Of a stretch of DNA of 64,000 bases, positions 47,559 through 59,900 are shown piece after piece. Position numbers and translations under genes: made by a program. Below the pieces are notes generated by a model. That model was not told where the DNA came from. It ran no database searches and saw nothing but the letters and a program-made list of their open reading frames with translations. The stretch comes from Acanthosoma haemorrhoidale (lineage: Eukaryota > Arthropoda > Insecta > Hemiptera > Acanthosomatidae): the NCBI GenBank assembly GCA_930367205.1, contig OV884009.1:81675189-81739188 (forward strand), written 5' to 3'. Positions within the stretch are counted from its first letter, which is position 1; every line of letters starts with the position of its first letter.

Positions 47559-47612
47559 CCCACTGTGCGCAGAGGAGATTGTCGGGCCCTAGATGCCGTC
47601 GCCCGCGTGGAA
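47559..47612 (+). CDS. Weak candidate exon, CpG-rich
   Basis: A GC-rich patch (CCCACTGTGCGCAGAGGAGA ... GCCCGCGTGGAA) in AT-rich surroundings is followed by the strong donor GTGAGTCAGG. A possible acceptor is GTATAGACAG, but the pyrimidine tract is poor. One frame reads PTVRRGDCRALDAVARVE, and a second frame is open too, so the frame gives little evidence. Confidence 0.2.
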
Positions 47613-48669
47613 GTGAGTCAGGTAAGGGGGTAACTGACAGATAGTAAGTTTTCTACAGATTACTTTGGGCTTTTGTACAGATCCTTGAAATCGTTTTCAA
47701 GTACTATCAAAAGCATTCTTGTGTGTTGTTTTCGATGAGAGCTTCAATTGTTAAAGCCTGGAAGGCTTGTTGATTGGTCAACTTTAGTGTTCTCTGATAC
47801 CAAAATGTTCCTTGATTATGAGTTTTGTCGTTTGATATGTCTGTTGTGGCAATCGTTGGGTTGAGAGAATATTTTAAGAAGCAAGAAGGTGAGCATTAAA
47901 ATAGGATTAAAAACATCTTATATCTGAAAAACGCACTTTAATATAATAATAAAAATCTAACTGGCATTGAGATTACACTACGTTCTGCTTTGATGGTCGG
48001 ATGAATAATTCTATGTCGACGGTGCCACGCTAGTTGAGGGTTAGACAAAACGTGCCCTCGGGGTAACGTACCTTTAGGTGAAATAGACTCCGAAGACACA
48101 GTTACCTCCACACAAAATAAAAAATATATAAATATATGGGCGTGGCCTATACTGTAGTTCTACTACAGACAAATGAACGTTTTTTACGGTAAAGTCTTTC
48201 CCTTTCGGTTTGGTACTAATGTTAGATAAAGTCAATAGTAAATGCTAAGACATTAACTTTCGGTTTTATATGACGAACTTGCTACCCCTTTGTTCAAGTA
48301 ACTCTTCATTTTCCCACATAAGGTCGAGAGAACCGTGTCCCGATTCCTCCTCAGAAAAAGTCTACAGTAGAGCCAAGGTGTAGAAAGTGACTACTAATTT
48401 CTCAAATCTATATCTAAAGAAATCAAGTGTGAAGCAACAAACAAATAGGAGTTTTGTTACGATAGTGAAAACGGCGTTAGTGACTTTTTATTATAATAGT
48501 CCACTACCGTCTCAAAAATAATACATTATTAATCAGGACGTCAACACTTATAATTGATACCTTCCTCAGTATGATATGAAAATAATAATTAATTAACGAG
48601 CTTTCATCATTTTCCATAGGGCTGATTTTATTTTTAGCATCATCGGATGATTAAAAGGAATTATGACGT

Positions 48670-49597
48670 TGTAGCGACCGCTAACTACATAAGGTAAATC
48701 CCCCTATACTCTATTGTATATGTATTGTAAATTGGTTATAATATGTTGTGAATTAATTTAAACAAATGTAAATAATATTACCAAACCACATGACATATAT
48801 CTGTGTAAATATTTTAAATAATAAGTAAACATTAAAAGACGCAGCTACAAAACCAGCTCAGAGGCAGGGGTCAGGTATAAAGGGCCCTAGACCCTTGTAG
48901 AGGAGGGACTGGGTCCTGGAATAGAACATTCGAGCTTCATCCAGGCCTGCAATGTCGGCCAGAATAAAACCTCGCCTCATTGGCTGGACGTGACTGGCCA
49001 AAATAAGAACCCTGGCCATTGGCTGTTTGGTGCTATCTATACCCCCTAGTTTTAGCCGATAATTCATTCTAACTATGGCTCTCTGGACTGATGTTTCTAG
49101 ATTTGGCCTTCTCATTTATGAAAACCTCTGCATCTCTCTTTCCTAACCTCGCTATGATTTAGTCCGGCCTCTTCAGACCCCACACTTTCCTAGTGGGATT
49201 CTCTGCCTTCGTCTCGCTAAAACTAGCACCTCTTTGGAAGAGATTTCTTCCTTGCGGACGATGGCCACTTGGAGCCCTACAAACTTTACCTAGTAGTGTC
49301 TCCCCCAGTGATCCAGACTTCCTCTCTCCGGTTCACACTCGTCTTTGGAATCCGGAATGTTTTCACCTACCCTCAGATACCGAGTGTGAATCTAAACTAC
49401 CTACAATACCTACCCTATACCTCTTCTCCTGAACACAGTGCACTGTCGGGACACATACCTGTCAGATATGGAGTCAGATAGTATAGTAGTGAGATCCGTC
49501 ATGAAGCAGTTGTCCAGGTCGTAGCCTAATCAACCCTCAGTTCGTCACAAGGGCTAGGGTAGCACACCCTAGGCACCCCCTCGTGATGACCCGACAC
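48670..49597 (+). repeat. Solo LTR with 4-bp target duplication
   Basis: It starts TGTAGCGACCGCTAACTACA and ends CCGACAC, with ACGT directly before (48666-48669) and after it (49598-49601). It contains TATAAAG at about 48880 and TCTATACCCCC at about 49035 as possible promoter parts. It is the longest of the family at 928 bp. The two open frames at 49193-49481 are similar to one in the 10.9-kb copy, because the DNA is similar. They match no known retroviral or transposon protein. No primer-binding site, gag or pol lies next to it. Confidence 0.72.
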
Positions 49598-49601
49598 ACG
49601 T

Positions 49602-50500
49602 AAAATATAATAATCACTGTCTGGTTTAATGTTGCGAACATTTTAATGGCAAACAAACCTAAACTTATCTATTTTTAATAAGCACATCTTTAGATGAATA
49701 CCCCGCACTAGGCTAGGTTTATAAGTCTTTTATCTATCAAATATAACCTCCATGTTTTCATATCTTTATGTCTTGTGACTACGACAGACAGATACCAGTG
49801 AAAACATCAGTATCAGGTTTGATTGTTAACGAAAAAAGACCAGCATAACCCTAAAAATACAAAATAAAAGCCTTAATTATTTATTTAGTGCTTAGTAGGC
49901 TAGATAATAAGTCGGGTCCGTGAATATAATATCAGATACAAGTGAAAGAGGAAAAAAGCTCAAATAAAATTGTCTTTTATAGAGGGATCACTGAGAACTA
50001 CCAAACCTCTAATTGCTTTCAAAAATTCAAATATAAAAGTCTTTGGTCGGTCTGAAAGAGGGGGGGGGGGTGAATACAGTTCAATGAGGACGATGACACT
50101 TAATCCGCACTTCTAGCTTATCTCTTCATTTAGTATTCTTCCACCCCAGCAACATCGCAACAAAGCAAGAATGATTCTTTTATTTAGGTGATGTCGGAGG
50201 TTACTAAATAATCTTTTACCTTAATATAAAACATTATAAATGATAAATTTTGTTTTTTTAGTGAAACTTCTTTATTCGCGGTTTGAGTAAATTTTCTCCG
50301 AGTGACAGAAATAATAAAAGTGGTAAATCGCTCAAAAGAGGATTCTTAGGAAAATAGCACATCCTATATCAGTCATCCTTGGCCATATCTATTTATGACG
50401 AAAGGCTCCGGTTGATTTATAGAATTCAATTACACGTTTCAAGGAATGTCTATTAAAAAAATTGGAGAGGCCGGAAAACATTATTTCTACACACGGAATC
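49602..50500. other. No feature seen
   Basis: AT-rich spacer with a G-run at about 50060-50069. Confidence 0.4.
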
Positions 50501-50504
50501 ATAC

Positions 50505-50845
50505 ATCTCTATAATTCTTCTCGAAGATTAAACGGGCAGTGCCTTCGTGTTTCTATAATCATGCTCCGAGCGTCTGTGGCTCTCGCGCTCTTTTCCTCTT
50601 CTAGCTCGATTTGAGTGATGCTGCTGAGCGTTGGGGTACCGAGGCTCCGCATCTTCTTTCGCATTTGAGGGAGTTGTCAGTCATATGAAGAACTGGGCCG
50701 TGTGCACTTGCATATATCATAAGAACTAATGAGTGAATGCTGAACTACAATTTAGGGATGAATGAGATGATTAATCAAAATTGTGTATTGCCTGATAGGG
50801 TAGATTGTAATTTTCTTTCCATAAAAAGGTATTCTAAAAAAAATT
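50505..50845 (+). mobile_element. Divergent Jockey-type LINE 3' end
   Basis: It shows CATCTCTATAATTCTTCTCG AAGATTAAA, GAGCGTCTGTGGCTCTCGCG, AGCGTTGGGG, then GAATGAGATGATTAATC, TATTGCCTGATAGGG, GATTGTAATTTTCTTTCC and ATAAAAAGG with an A-run. The order is that of the common family, but many substitutions and deletions separate it from the common copies. Confidence 0.72.
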
Positions 50846-50855
50846 ATATATAAAG

Positions 50856-51015
50856 AGTTTTATTTCCAAAATAACAATTTTCTTGTACAGAATTAATTCA
50901 TACCTATGTACAATTCACATGTATACCAACAATCATAAAATATGTACATAACACATTCTGCCTAGGAACCCTTCCACTCCTCTAGTAAACTGGTATAAGG
51001 TAGAGAAGCAGGGGT
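50856..51015 (-). mobile_element. Divergent Jockey-type 3' UTR fragment (minus)
   Basis: It begins with AGAGTTTTATTTCC, a reverse AATAAAA signal, and shares ATTCATACCTATGTACAATT and CCCTTCCACTCC with 13443-13610. It lies tail to tail with the plus-strand fragment that ends at about 50845. Confidence 0.45.
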
Positions 51016-51061
51016 GTTCTCCATCTACAATCGTTTCACCATATGGCGAAGACAACGTATT

Positions 51062-51068
51062 GATAGAT

Positions 51069-51154
<86 letters not shown>

Positions 51155-51186
51155 TGAGATAGAGAGAGAGAGAGAGAGAGAAAGAG
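51062..51186. repeat. (GATA)n/(GA)n microsatellite
   Basis: GATAGATAGATAG is followed by a perfect GA tract at 51075-51150, an interruption GGAGTGAGAT, and more GA to about 51186. Ser-Leu repeat frames on the minus strand are by-products of the repeat. Confidence 0.97.
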
Positions 51187-51189
51187 TAC

Positions 51190-52600
51190 ATGTTTGGTGA
51201 TATACCAATGCCATGGCCATATAACATATTTATCTATTTAGAATAGATCGTGAGACTACCACCGTTTTATCAACGAGGATCATTTTAAAGATAATCTCAA
51301 TTAAATTTATAATATTTTATAGGCTCAGTAAATATACACAATTCTTAATATGAACGTTGTCATTGTCTGATTTCATAAATGTACTGGCAAAAAAAAATGT
51401 ATTATGAATATCAAGTCATCTTTAAACGGCCTGCATTGAAGGAATGTTGATTGAAAATTCTTCCGGCAAAAAGTTTTGAAATACCTTAGGGGCGATAAAA
51501 GTTCCATATTTTCCCAAACCTTTTGTGATTTAATCTCTATACGGAATATTTTCCTCCTAAAAAGAAGAAACTTTGTCTTGACCTGTCCATTTTTTACGAT
51601 CACCCTCGCAGTAAAATGAAATCCAATTGAGTGGTGACTGGGGGAGTGAATCTCTTCACCTTCGCCCATGAAATTCAAATTTTGAATTTAAGTGTATCCG
51701 TGAGAAGGGTAAAAGCTTGGTTGCATTGGAATCAGAATAATGTTTTTTTTTATCCTTTCATTCCCTTCGCATCCCTTGAATCATAAAATAAATTGTATAT
51801 TTTATACAGGATGGTATAAGAATAAACGTTTGCTCAGTGAATTTTGACCAAAGGCTACCACGTCTGAAGAGCATAGGAATGGCTGCTGTAAACTAACTGG
51901 GTTGATTCTTTCACCCTGAGAGGTTTATTATTTTTCAGTTCACGTTTCGTTTCATTCTATCACTATCGGCTTGCAAGATGACAGCCACGGACGGTGTGAC
52001 TCTATAAGCGTATTTTTCCCCTCCCATAGATTTTTCTAGGTCCAATCCAAAGTTATCCTTGAAGATTCCTCTCATGTTCTGCTTTATACGGAACATTCTA
52101 TTCGCAGAATATTAGGCATGCTTGTGAAGAAAATCTAAGCCTTTAATCTCTGCAGCCATGTTATATACTTGAGTAAACTATATATGTATAAGGGTAAACT
52201 ATGTATAACTATGTATAAATAAGGGTAAAGTCTATTATAATATTATTTTTCAAGGTATTGCTGCTTAACCCGCAAGAACTCGCTACTCGAACTCGAAGTG
52301 ATACATAAGAACTCGCGCTTCAGACTTTCTCTCACATCTGAAATTTATGATTTTTTCATCACATAATAAACTGTAAATACCAAATAAAATAACTCAATAA
52401 TGAAAATAATAAATGAATAAGAAAAAAGACTTTATGATCTAATAACAATTTTATCAACTAATAAACCACAAAGCAAATTCAATAAAGATAGTTTATACTT
52501 ATTTTGTTAAGGTATTGTATAAACGTTTCACATTAAAATTTCGTCAAAACACGTGTGGTCCAGTGTAATTAGCGTGTGAGAGAAAAATAATTATATTGCA
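51190..52600. other. No recognised gene
   Basis: The minus-strand open frame at 51373-51678 (101 codons) starts MNFMGEGEEIHSPSHHSIGF. I recognise no family and see no splice or promoter support, so it is not annotated as a gene. Confidence 0.35.
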
Positions 52601-52648
52601 TTTTCCGCATACTTTATTTTATTATTTTCTTTTTCCCTTCGTGTACAG

Positions 52649-52792
52649 AATCCACAGACATCCCACACGCACTTACTTATTGAAAGTCGGCTCACCGTCA
52701 AGTCCACCTATTATTCTTTTGGGAAACATGCTCAGTTATCATGCGAGAGTTGTTATCGAGAAACGTATACGACTCATTATGAAAATATCTGA
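52649..52792 (+). pseudogene. Paralogue of the 27.3-kb candidate exon, truncated
   Basis: After a pyrimidine tract ending TTCCCTTCGTGTACAG the frame reads NPQTSHTHLLIESRLTVKST then YYSFGKHAQL and CYRETYTTHYENI, stopping at TGA 52790-52792 after 47 codons. It aligns with the frame at 27291 at KS.Y.SF..H.Q and YR..Y.THYE. DNA similarity also covers the stretch before the acceptor and after the stop (GTGGTACTTATGCAATCGTG). A LINE insertion at about 52878 ends the similarity. It lacks the rest of the 152-codon frame. Confidence 0.35.
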
Positions 52793-52877
52793 ATAAATCA
52801 ACATAAAACTGTAATATTACAAATATAGCAAAGAAATAAAAATCAACTTGTGGTACTTATGCAATCGTGACGTGAAG

Positions 52878-53335
52878 ACTCATCCCTTCCAAGTTCACAA
52901 AATTCCATAGTAACCTATCCAACCACCCTAATTCCCTAGCACACTGCACCACTCACCCCTATAAACCTCCTCGGAGATTAAAATGGAAGTGGCCTCATGA
53001 CCTGCTATAATTAAGTGATAGTGGGAGTCCTGGCAATGGCCAATTTCTCCAATCATGTCCTGAGCGTCTATGGCTCTCGCGCTCTTGGTCAGCCTCCGCT
53101 TGCTCTTATCCAGTGACGCGGCTGATGTAGGAGTGTGGGGGACTTCCCAAGACTCCGCTTCCTCCTTCGCACGCGAGGGAGATGACAACCATGTGGACTT
53201 GGGGGGCCTTTGGGCTGTTTGTAAATATTATATGAATAAGCGAGTGAATGATGAATTGTAAATATGGTATGAATGAGAAGATTTATCTCAATTACTTATT
53301 GCCTAATAAGGCAGATTGTAATTTTATCTAAATAA
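52878..53335 (+). mobile_element. 5'-truncated Jockey-type LINE
   Basis: It begins at the end of ORF2 (CTCATCCCTTCCAAGTTCAC), includes CCTCCTCGGAGATTAAAATGG and the complete 3' UTR, and ends with AAATAAAAAATG. No target duplication was found. It truncates the paralogous segment upstream. Confidence 0.83.
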
Positions 53336-56300
53336 AAAATGTTTAAATGTTAAAACAATTTGTGTTATTTAAGATTGTCTCGTATTTTAATGGAAAGAAA
53401 GCGATAACTCAAACCAGTAGAATTGTCATTGATAAAGCATTTGAAGAGGGCTTTCAAGTAAATAAGTTAAGCTCTGTTTTTCGTAAAATCATGGATTTTT
53501 CGTAATATAATAAGTTTTAAATTTCATAGGCTTCGTGTTGATTAAGTTGACGTCTGTCACAGAATAAGCACAGAGTCACCGGCAGTTTTGTGAAACAATA
53601 ATGTGATGTGAAATCCCCTCAAAGTACCTGGGTTTTCAGCAAACATGATTACAATAAATTATTACAAAGCTTTTGTTTTCTGTGACCTGGGCTGTATTGT
53701 AATAAATTGATTACTAAAGTACGGTATTTATTTATAAAAAATATGAATTACCTAAGTTATCATTTTCTATTCAACAAAAAACGTAGCAACCTAACAAAAC
53801 ACAGAATTTAAATTTATTCTTTCTCTGATTGGAATCGGACCACAGCCCAAATGAACTTTTCCGCTGTATTTGAGGTCTGCTATTGCTTGCTTAAGTTTTG
53901 GACATAATTTACGTTACACCCTGTATACATATATTTTCTTTTGTATGTTCCATTTGTATTTCTAGATATTAAATTAAAATAATAATGAATATGCAGAGCA
54001 ATAAATATATAGATACATAAATCAAGTTACCCATACGTATCAATAATACTATCACATTGAATAATATACAAACAAATGTTTATTTTAATTTATTGATCAA
54101 TGTAGATTTGGCGTTTGATAAAAAATAACAATTTAAAAATATTCCTTAAACCCTCTTTCATAATGAAATATTTATATTGAAGAAGCTTTGTGATGTATTA
54201 AAACAATTCAGCCTGAGAATTCTTATCCTGGGGTTTTTTCATATTTATAATCTCTGAGGAATCCCTGAATTAATTAATGACTGAATAATTAACAAATTAT
54301 TTTTACAAAACAAAAACACTTTCACACCGGAACCATTACATTGTGTAAACGATGTTTTAAAAGGATCCTAAATAATATTAACAAAAGAATAATTGCTAAT
54401 AATAAATATGCTTGAACAAGTAAGTGACTTGCATCGTTGGATCGAAAAATTATATTTTTATAAATGTATTCAGATGCATACACATAATTTATTCCTGTAT
54501 TGTCAATTGGAATCGTGACCATTGACTATAGGAGACAGCACCGGAAGTGTCTATGAGCTTGGATTTGTTACCATTTTTTTTTTGGTTACTAAACGATTGA
54601 AAATCGACCGCTGAAAAAAAACAAAATAAAACTACTCGAATGCATAATTGATCATTTTTCCCTTTTAGGATCAATTTGTGGGGAGAAATGGGGATCAAAC
54701 AAATCCTTTCAAGTTTTGTAACTGGAGGAATAATAAGCCGATTGATTGATAGAAGTTTTACAATTCGACTTGAAAAGACTCGTTATAAATTAACGATAAT
54801 TAGCGAGCAGTTTAAAATATCTGCTTGAGAAGTCACAGCAAAGACAGAGTTATTAGTTTGTTAATTGATGTAATTACCATCTGATTATCAACATTTCTAC
54901 CATCGGTATTGATTTATCAGCTCCTGGGTATTTTTTTTTTTTAGTTCGATCTCATACCAATTAAAGTGACTATTAATGACAGGTGTATTTGAAAGAAAAA
55001 CGTTATAAAAAATGAGTTAATTTTCAATCAAACTTGAAATAAACACGGTGAATAAAATTAAAAGTTTATAAAGAAGTGTAATGGTTTCAAAAGGCATTGA
55101 AACTGTGAACCAGGGACCTCACAGTTTCCGGCTAGGTTCCGTATTCCAATAAATTAGGCTCAGGGAGACTACTTATTTAATTCACTTTTGACCGCAAAAT
55201 AACATATTAAATCTTTGACTCTTTTTTTCATATAATTTACATTGATCAATCCTTTATTCGATCATAGACTTCAACCGTCTTTGAATTTCAAATATATATA
55301 TTGAAACGAGAATTCATAAAGCAAAATTGTGATTTGCTTATGTCTTATGTCCAAAAGCGGAAGCCAAAGAAATTGTTTCGGCGAAGGTAACTGGGTCACC
55401 TGGTACAGACAGCGCTTTGGTTTTAAACGTGCTTCGATTATGTCTCACATCGATAGTCAGTGGTGATCGATTACTGGAGAGCGTAAGCCAGGAATTATAT
55501 TAGACCTCGCTTTTACTCTTGTGGGTGAAAAATCAAAATGTACAACTTATAAAAACTGTGACTAATAGTCCTAAAGCCTGGACCAATAATTAGCTATGAA
55601 AAGCAGATTTTCGGGTTGATCCAGGACAACATAATCACCCTTCATTGAATCATCGGGGACAATTACGAATCATGTTCAACCCATTATTATACTATTTAAG
55701 TAATTTAGGATAGCTGATTGGAATCGATCATTTTTCGTTCAATTATAATATACCCACAATTTGTATACAAAAAATTTAATTTTGTATGACAAATTAGCTT
55801 AGACTGAATTAGTCAATTCATTTTCGAGTATCCAACGATGATGTGCCACATAAAAGTTGGGTTATCAAAATTTCTTGGTATAAAGTAATAACAGGTCTCT
55901 TGTGTGTTCTTTAAAATAATCATTCGTAGGGTTTTATTGATTTTTTTTCAAAACCAGAAACCTTCAAGTCTCTGCCTGTGGCCGTTTGACAGTCTGTTCA
56001 AGCCTTTTGTGAATATCTTGTTTTTAAAAAATTCTCATGGTAGTCCCTTTCGATGTAAGGCATATGGAACATAGCTATAGTCATAAAGCATTAAAGGGAT
56101 ATTTATTAATTATTATAATTAATTAAATAATTATTATTTAATTAATTAGTTGGTTAAAACCGTATAAACCTATGATGCTAATAACATAACCAGCCCAATA
56201 AAAATTAATAAATTTTATTTATTTATATAATTAATTAAATTAATGAATTAATTAGCAATGAACATTTATCTATCATATTGAGTAGACTATTCCATTAATG

Positions 56301-56909
56301 TCGTGATTGATGTACAAGTAATATGTATATGTTTTGGCTCAAGTAAACTATAATATTTCAAAAAGTCATATCTGTTAATAAATTTGTTATTGCTACCATG
56401 ACTAAAGTCTTAATTATGCGATCCATCCACACTTGATTTTTCTGAGAAGTAAAGGTCCGGTAATAGTTAAAAGAGAATCTCTACCACAAGAGCTGAGAAT
56501 AAGTGGGGAGGGGGAGCCAAGATGGGACCTTATTTTTCTACGGAGTCCTGTTATTCTTCCGGTCCAATGGGCAGTGTGAACCGTGTATCTGAGATGTTAA
56601 AAACTACTTTATTTTAACGTTCAGTTTTATTTAATTTTAGCCGCGTTCAGTGAGTTGAGTAATCCAAACAATATAGCTGCTCAATTTGAACTGCGACATA
56701 GAGAAATATGTGTCCACATATCTTATGAAGAATTAACGATTGTTAACTGTGAATTTGTAGTCACGTTATTAATTACCGTACATCGGTGATGTAATATATC
56801 TTTAGAAAAAGAAACAAATTTTATATTCAATGAACGTGTCAATTTCTAACAATAAGGAAATTTTTATTATATATACTAAATATAATATAAAATATATATA
56901 ATATAATAA

Positions 56910-56977
<68 letters not shown>

Positions 56978-59900
56978 TTATTATTCATTTCCACATTAAT
57001 ACAAATTTCAAAAGGGCTGATTATGTTTATTCGCTGGTGGCCACACCAAGCCCTCAGTCAGCTGGCACCATAACACCCAAGGCGGTTCTACAGTATCTAA
57101 GCGAGTCGTGGTTAGTGTTTGATTCATTTAACCCTTACGTTTACAATTATATAGCCTAGGCCCCTATAAATATCTCAGAATATCAGGAAATTTGAAGGAA
57201 CATTCTTTAAATCCTCCATGGATTGTGGGATGAAAGAAAATCATACAAAATTTGGTGTTTCCAGTTTTCAAACCTTCCGGTGAGGGGAGCTCCGCTGCTT
57301 CCGGGCCTTCTACCAGCTTTCCAGGAATCGGTTTAGGAGTGGGGGAGGTCCCCTGGGCGCAATGTGTATTAATGTTGATTTGATCAGAAATGGTGCATCT
57401 GTAAGCATTAATGAATTCTTAGTTTATAATAAAGTTACTTTTAAATGTAGTATTCGTTCACCATCTTTGAATTTTAATTTAGTTATAGAAAAACGTAACC
57501 AATTCATTATATAACAATGAATAATTTATCTTATATATCTATCTTCAAATTCTTATTACTTATTAATAAGAATTTAAAGAATCTGCCATTACAGGGGTGA
57601 CGTTTTTTCCCTTTTATTGTTGCTAGTATAATTATTTATTTAATTAAGTGCTTTGTATATAATTGTATTCTGTATATCCGAATTGCCTGACTAGGAATGT
57701 GCAATTGCTCATGTTGTATCAATAATAAATGACGTTTTGAATACTGCTTTACAGTATCAAGTTACAAATATCCCGTTTCTAGCGTGATGTGGCTGTCAGA
57801 CACAATGCATTCGGTAGCTTGATTGGTAGATTATGCGCCATGGGGAAGATAACGCTTAGAAATCGCTCACTATTCGTGTTTACATATGGAAATAAAGCAC
57901 AAATAGGGTCTGATAACAAATGGAAAGGTTGGGAGAGAAGGAAAACAGAACCTGCAGTGCTCAATCGCTCAATATCGCCACCTTCGTTTAATATCACATC
58001 GTATGTGGCTGCCAGGCAGTCTTCTCGCAGAGGATTAAATTATTGAGAAAAAATTGCTCCTTGCGAAGAAGTGGAATGGAAATAATCGATTTCATTCACT
58101 AGACCGTCAGAGAATAGTCTTAAAAAAATACAAGTTAATAAGATACTTAACTAAAAGAAAAAAAATATATAAAAATTTAATTGGACAAAACAATGGAGCC
58201 TATTGTTAACTCTCAACTTTTTTTTTTAATTCATTAACCTTAAAAATAATAAGGTCATAATCGGCTTTGGCTTAGTAATTTGGGACAGTTCAATAACTAG
58301 AGTGCTGACATAGCGAACTTAATTATTCAAATAAAAAGATGTTTTCGGACACTTTCTGTAATTTTAACGAATAAATTTGTATCGCAAAAAATATGAGCTT
58401 AATGGTATTATGTATAAATCAATAAAAATGAATTGAACTACCAAGATAGTGAAGAGAAAATGTCAAGCCAAGAGATGCTTACAGCACCTCGCTTAGGTCC
58501 CTTAAATGCTTAGTAACTAATCGTGAAAATAAACTAGTTGTATTTTTTTATTTTTCATAAAAAATGCTTCAGTCATTATGAAATAAACTATTTCGGTCAC
58601 TAAAAGTCACCTTTTCAACATATATAAATAGTTAAAATATTGAAAATGATAAAACCAAATGCATACAATGCTGTTTCTATAATTAATTTCAAAAAAATAA
58701 AGCTATCATAATGTTTAAAAACAATTTTGAGTCATTGTCCATTTATGGTTATTGTTGTCTCCTAGTATGTCCCCTAACATACTTGTATTAAGGGTAAAAT
58801 CAGAACTTGAATTCGCAAATATCACCTCAGTGGAATTCACTGAGATTTTCCTTTTACATTTAATTTATCTCATTGTTTCGCGTTATTTTATTTTAACCGA
58901 AACACATAGTATGCATATTTGAAGTGGAATGTACATTTCAAATTCCAGCTCTAACTAACTTATCTTAACGACTCCTATGGTAGAATTATCATATAAACAT
59001 ATGGGAAAACGATTGCTTCGTACTTGTCTGAAAGTAAGGCCATTCCCTTCAAGGCTTAGGAACCAACGGAATCACATATTAGTCTTTATCGTCATATAGC
59101 CAATTAAAATGTTTTATTTTGTGAATTGCCGGTTCACAGTGACAATTGTTTCATCCGATCTGTGCAATGCGAATGTAAACAAAAATGCTTTTCCATCCTG
59201 GAAGCGTAAGAAATTTATTAAAATGTTGTCTATATAGATCTATCAAAAAACATATTTGAATTGCTAATCGTCTGTATTATGAAAGGGAAGTTCTGGAAAT
59301 ATTGGGGTTGCGACCCTTTGCGGTAGAGAGGTCCCCCTTCTCCGTGCCGTAATTAAAAATACCTCCAAAAGTTAGCGGAGAAATTTGTTGTTAGTAGAAG
59401 CCCAATATTGGTTCAAAAGATTAATATTTAGCCCGTGGGATCCTCAGCTGTTTTGAAACAAGCAGCTAGCGTGTTCAACGTTTGGAAACATTTTCCCATC
59501 AACTGTAACTTCTGAGAATATTCATTAACTATTCTCAACTCATCTCAAGGAATTTATGCAAACGGTTTCATGACAAGTTACATGGCCATTAGACCAACTG
59601 ATACAGGAACTGCCCACACTTGACTAAACTCATGTGAAGGAGGAGCAGCTTTGAATCAATGATTACCTTGCCCATCTCTGGCTACCAGCAGGAAAACTAT
59701 CCAAAATAGCCTCCCACTTAGTGCTAAATATTATGAACTTCCCTTTTTTAAAATTTTGTGATTTATTACTTTGTACGCTTGGTGAAGCTGGACTGACCAA
59801 CGAATAGAGTGTTATTAATGGTAGACTGTTTAAACGAACGGACAAAGATCGACAATAATGAAAAGCCGTACGATATTCTTACTGACGCGCAGACAGATAA

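Larger units (their letters stand above)
46021..48665. other. Mostly unrecognised DNA with one possible gene remnant
   Basis: See the entries at 47009-47221 and 47559-47612. Another open but unsupported frame on the plus strand, DNVASRKTKQIIDRYRSKTG and LWILRNKEGEIPMMATR, lies at about 46720-46880. Nothing else was found. Confidence 0.35.

Noticed and set aside
45960..47572. Shared CAGCCCACTGTGC at about 45985 (minus) and 47558 (plus) as a common repeat
   Set aside because: Similarity does not extend beyond 13 bp on either side.
50933..51227. Ser-Leu repeat proteins
   Set aside because: They are translations of the GA microsatellite.
53916..53940. Transposon terminal repeat (TTACACCCTGTATAC)
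   Set aside because: No inverted partner or TA-flanked second end was found.
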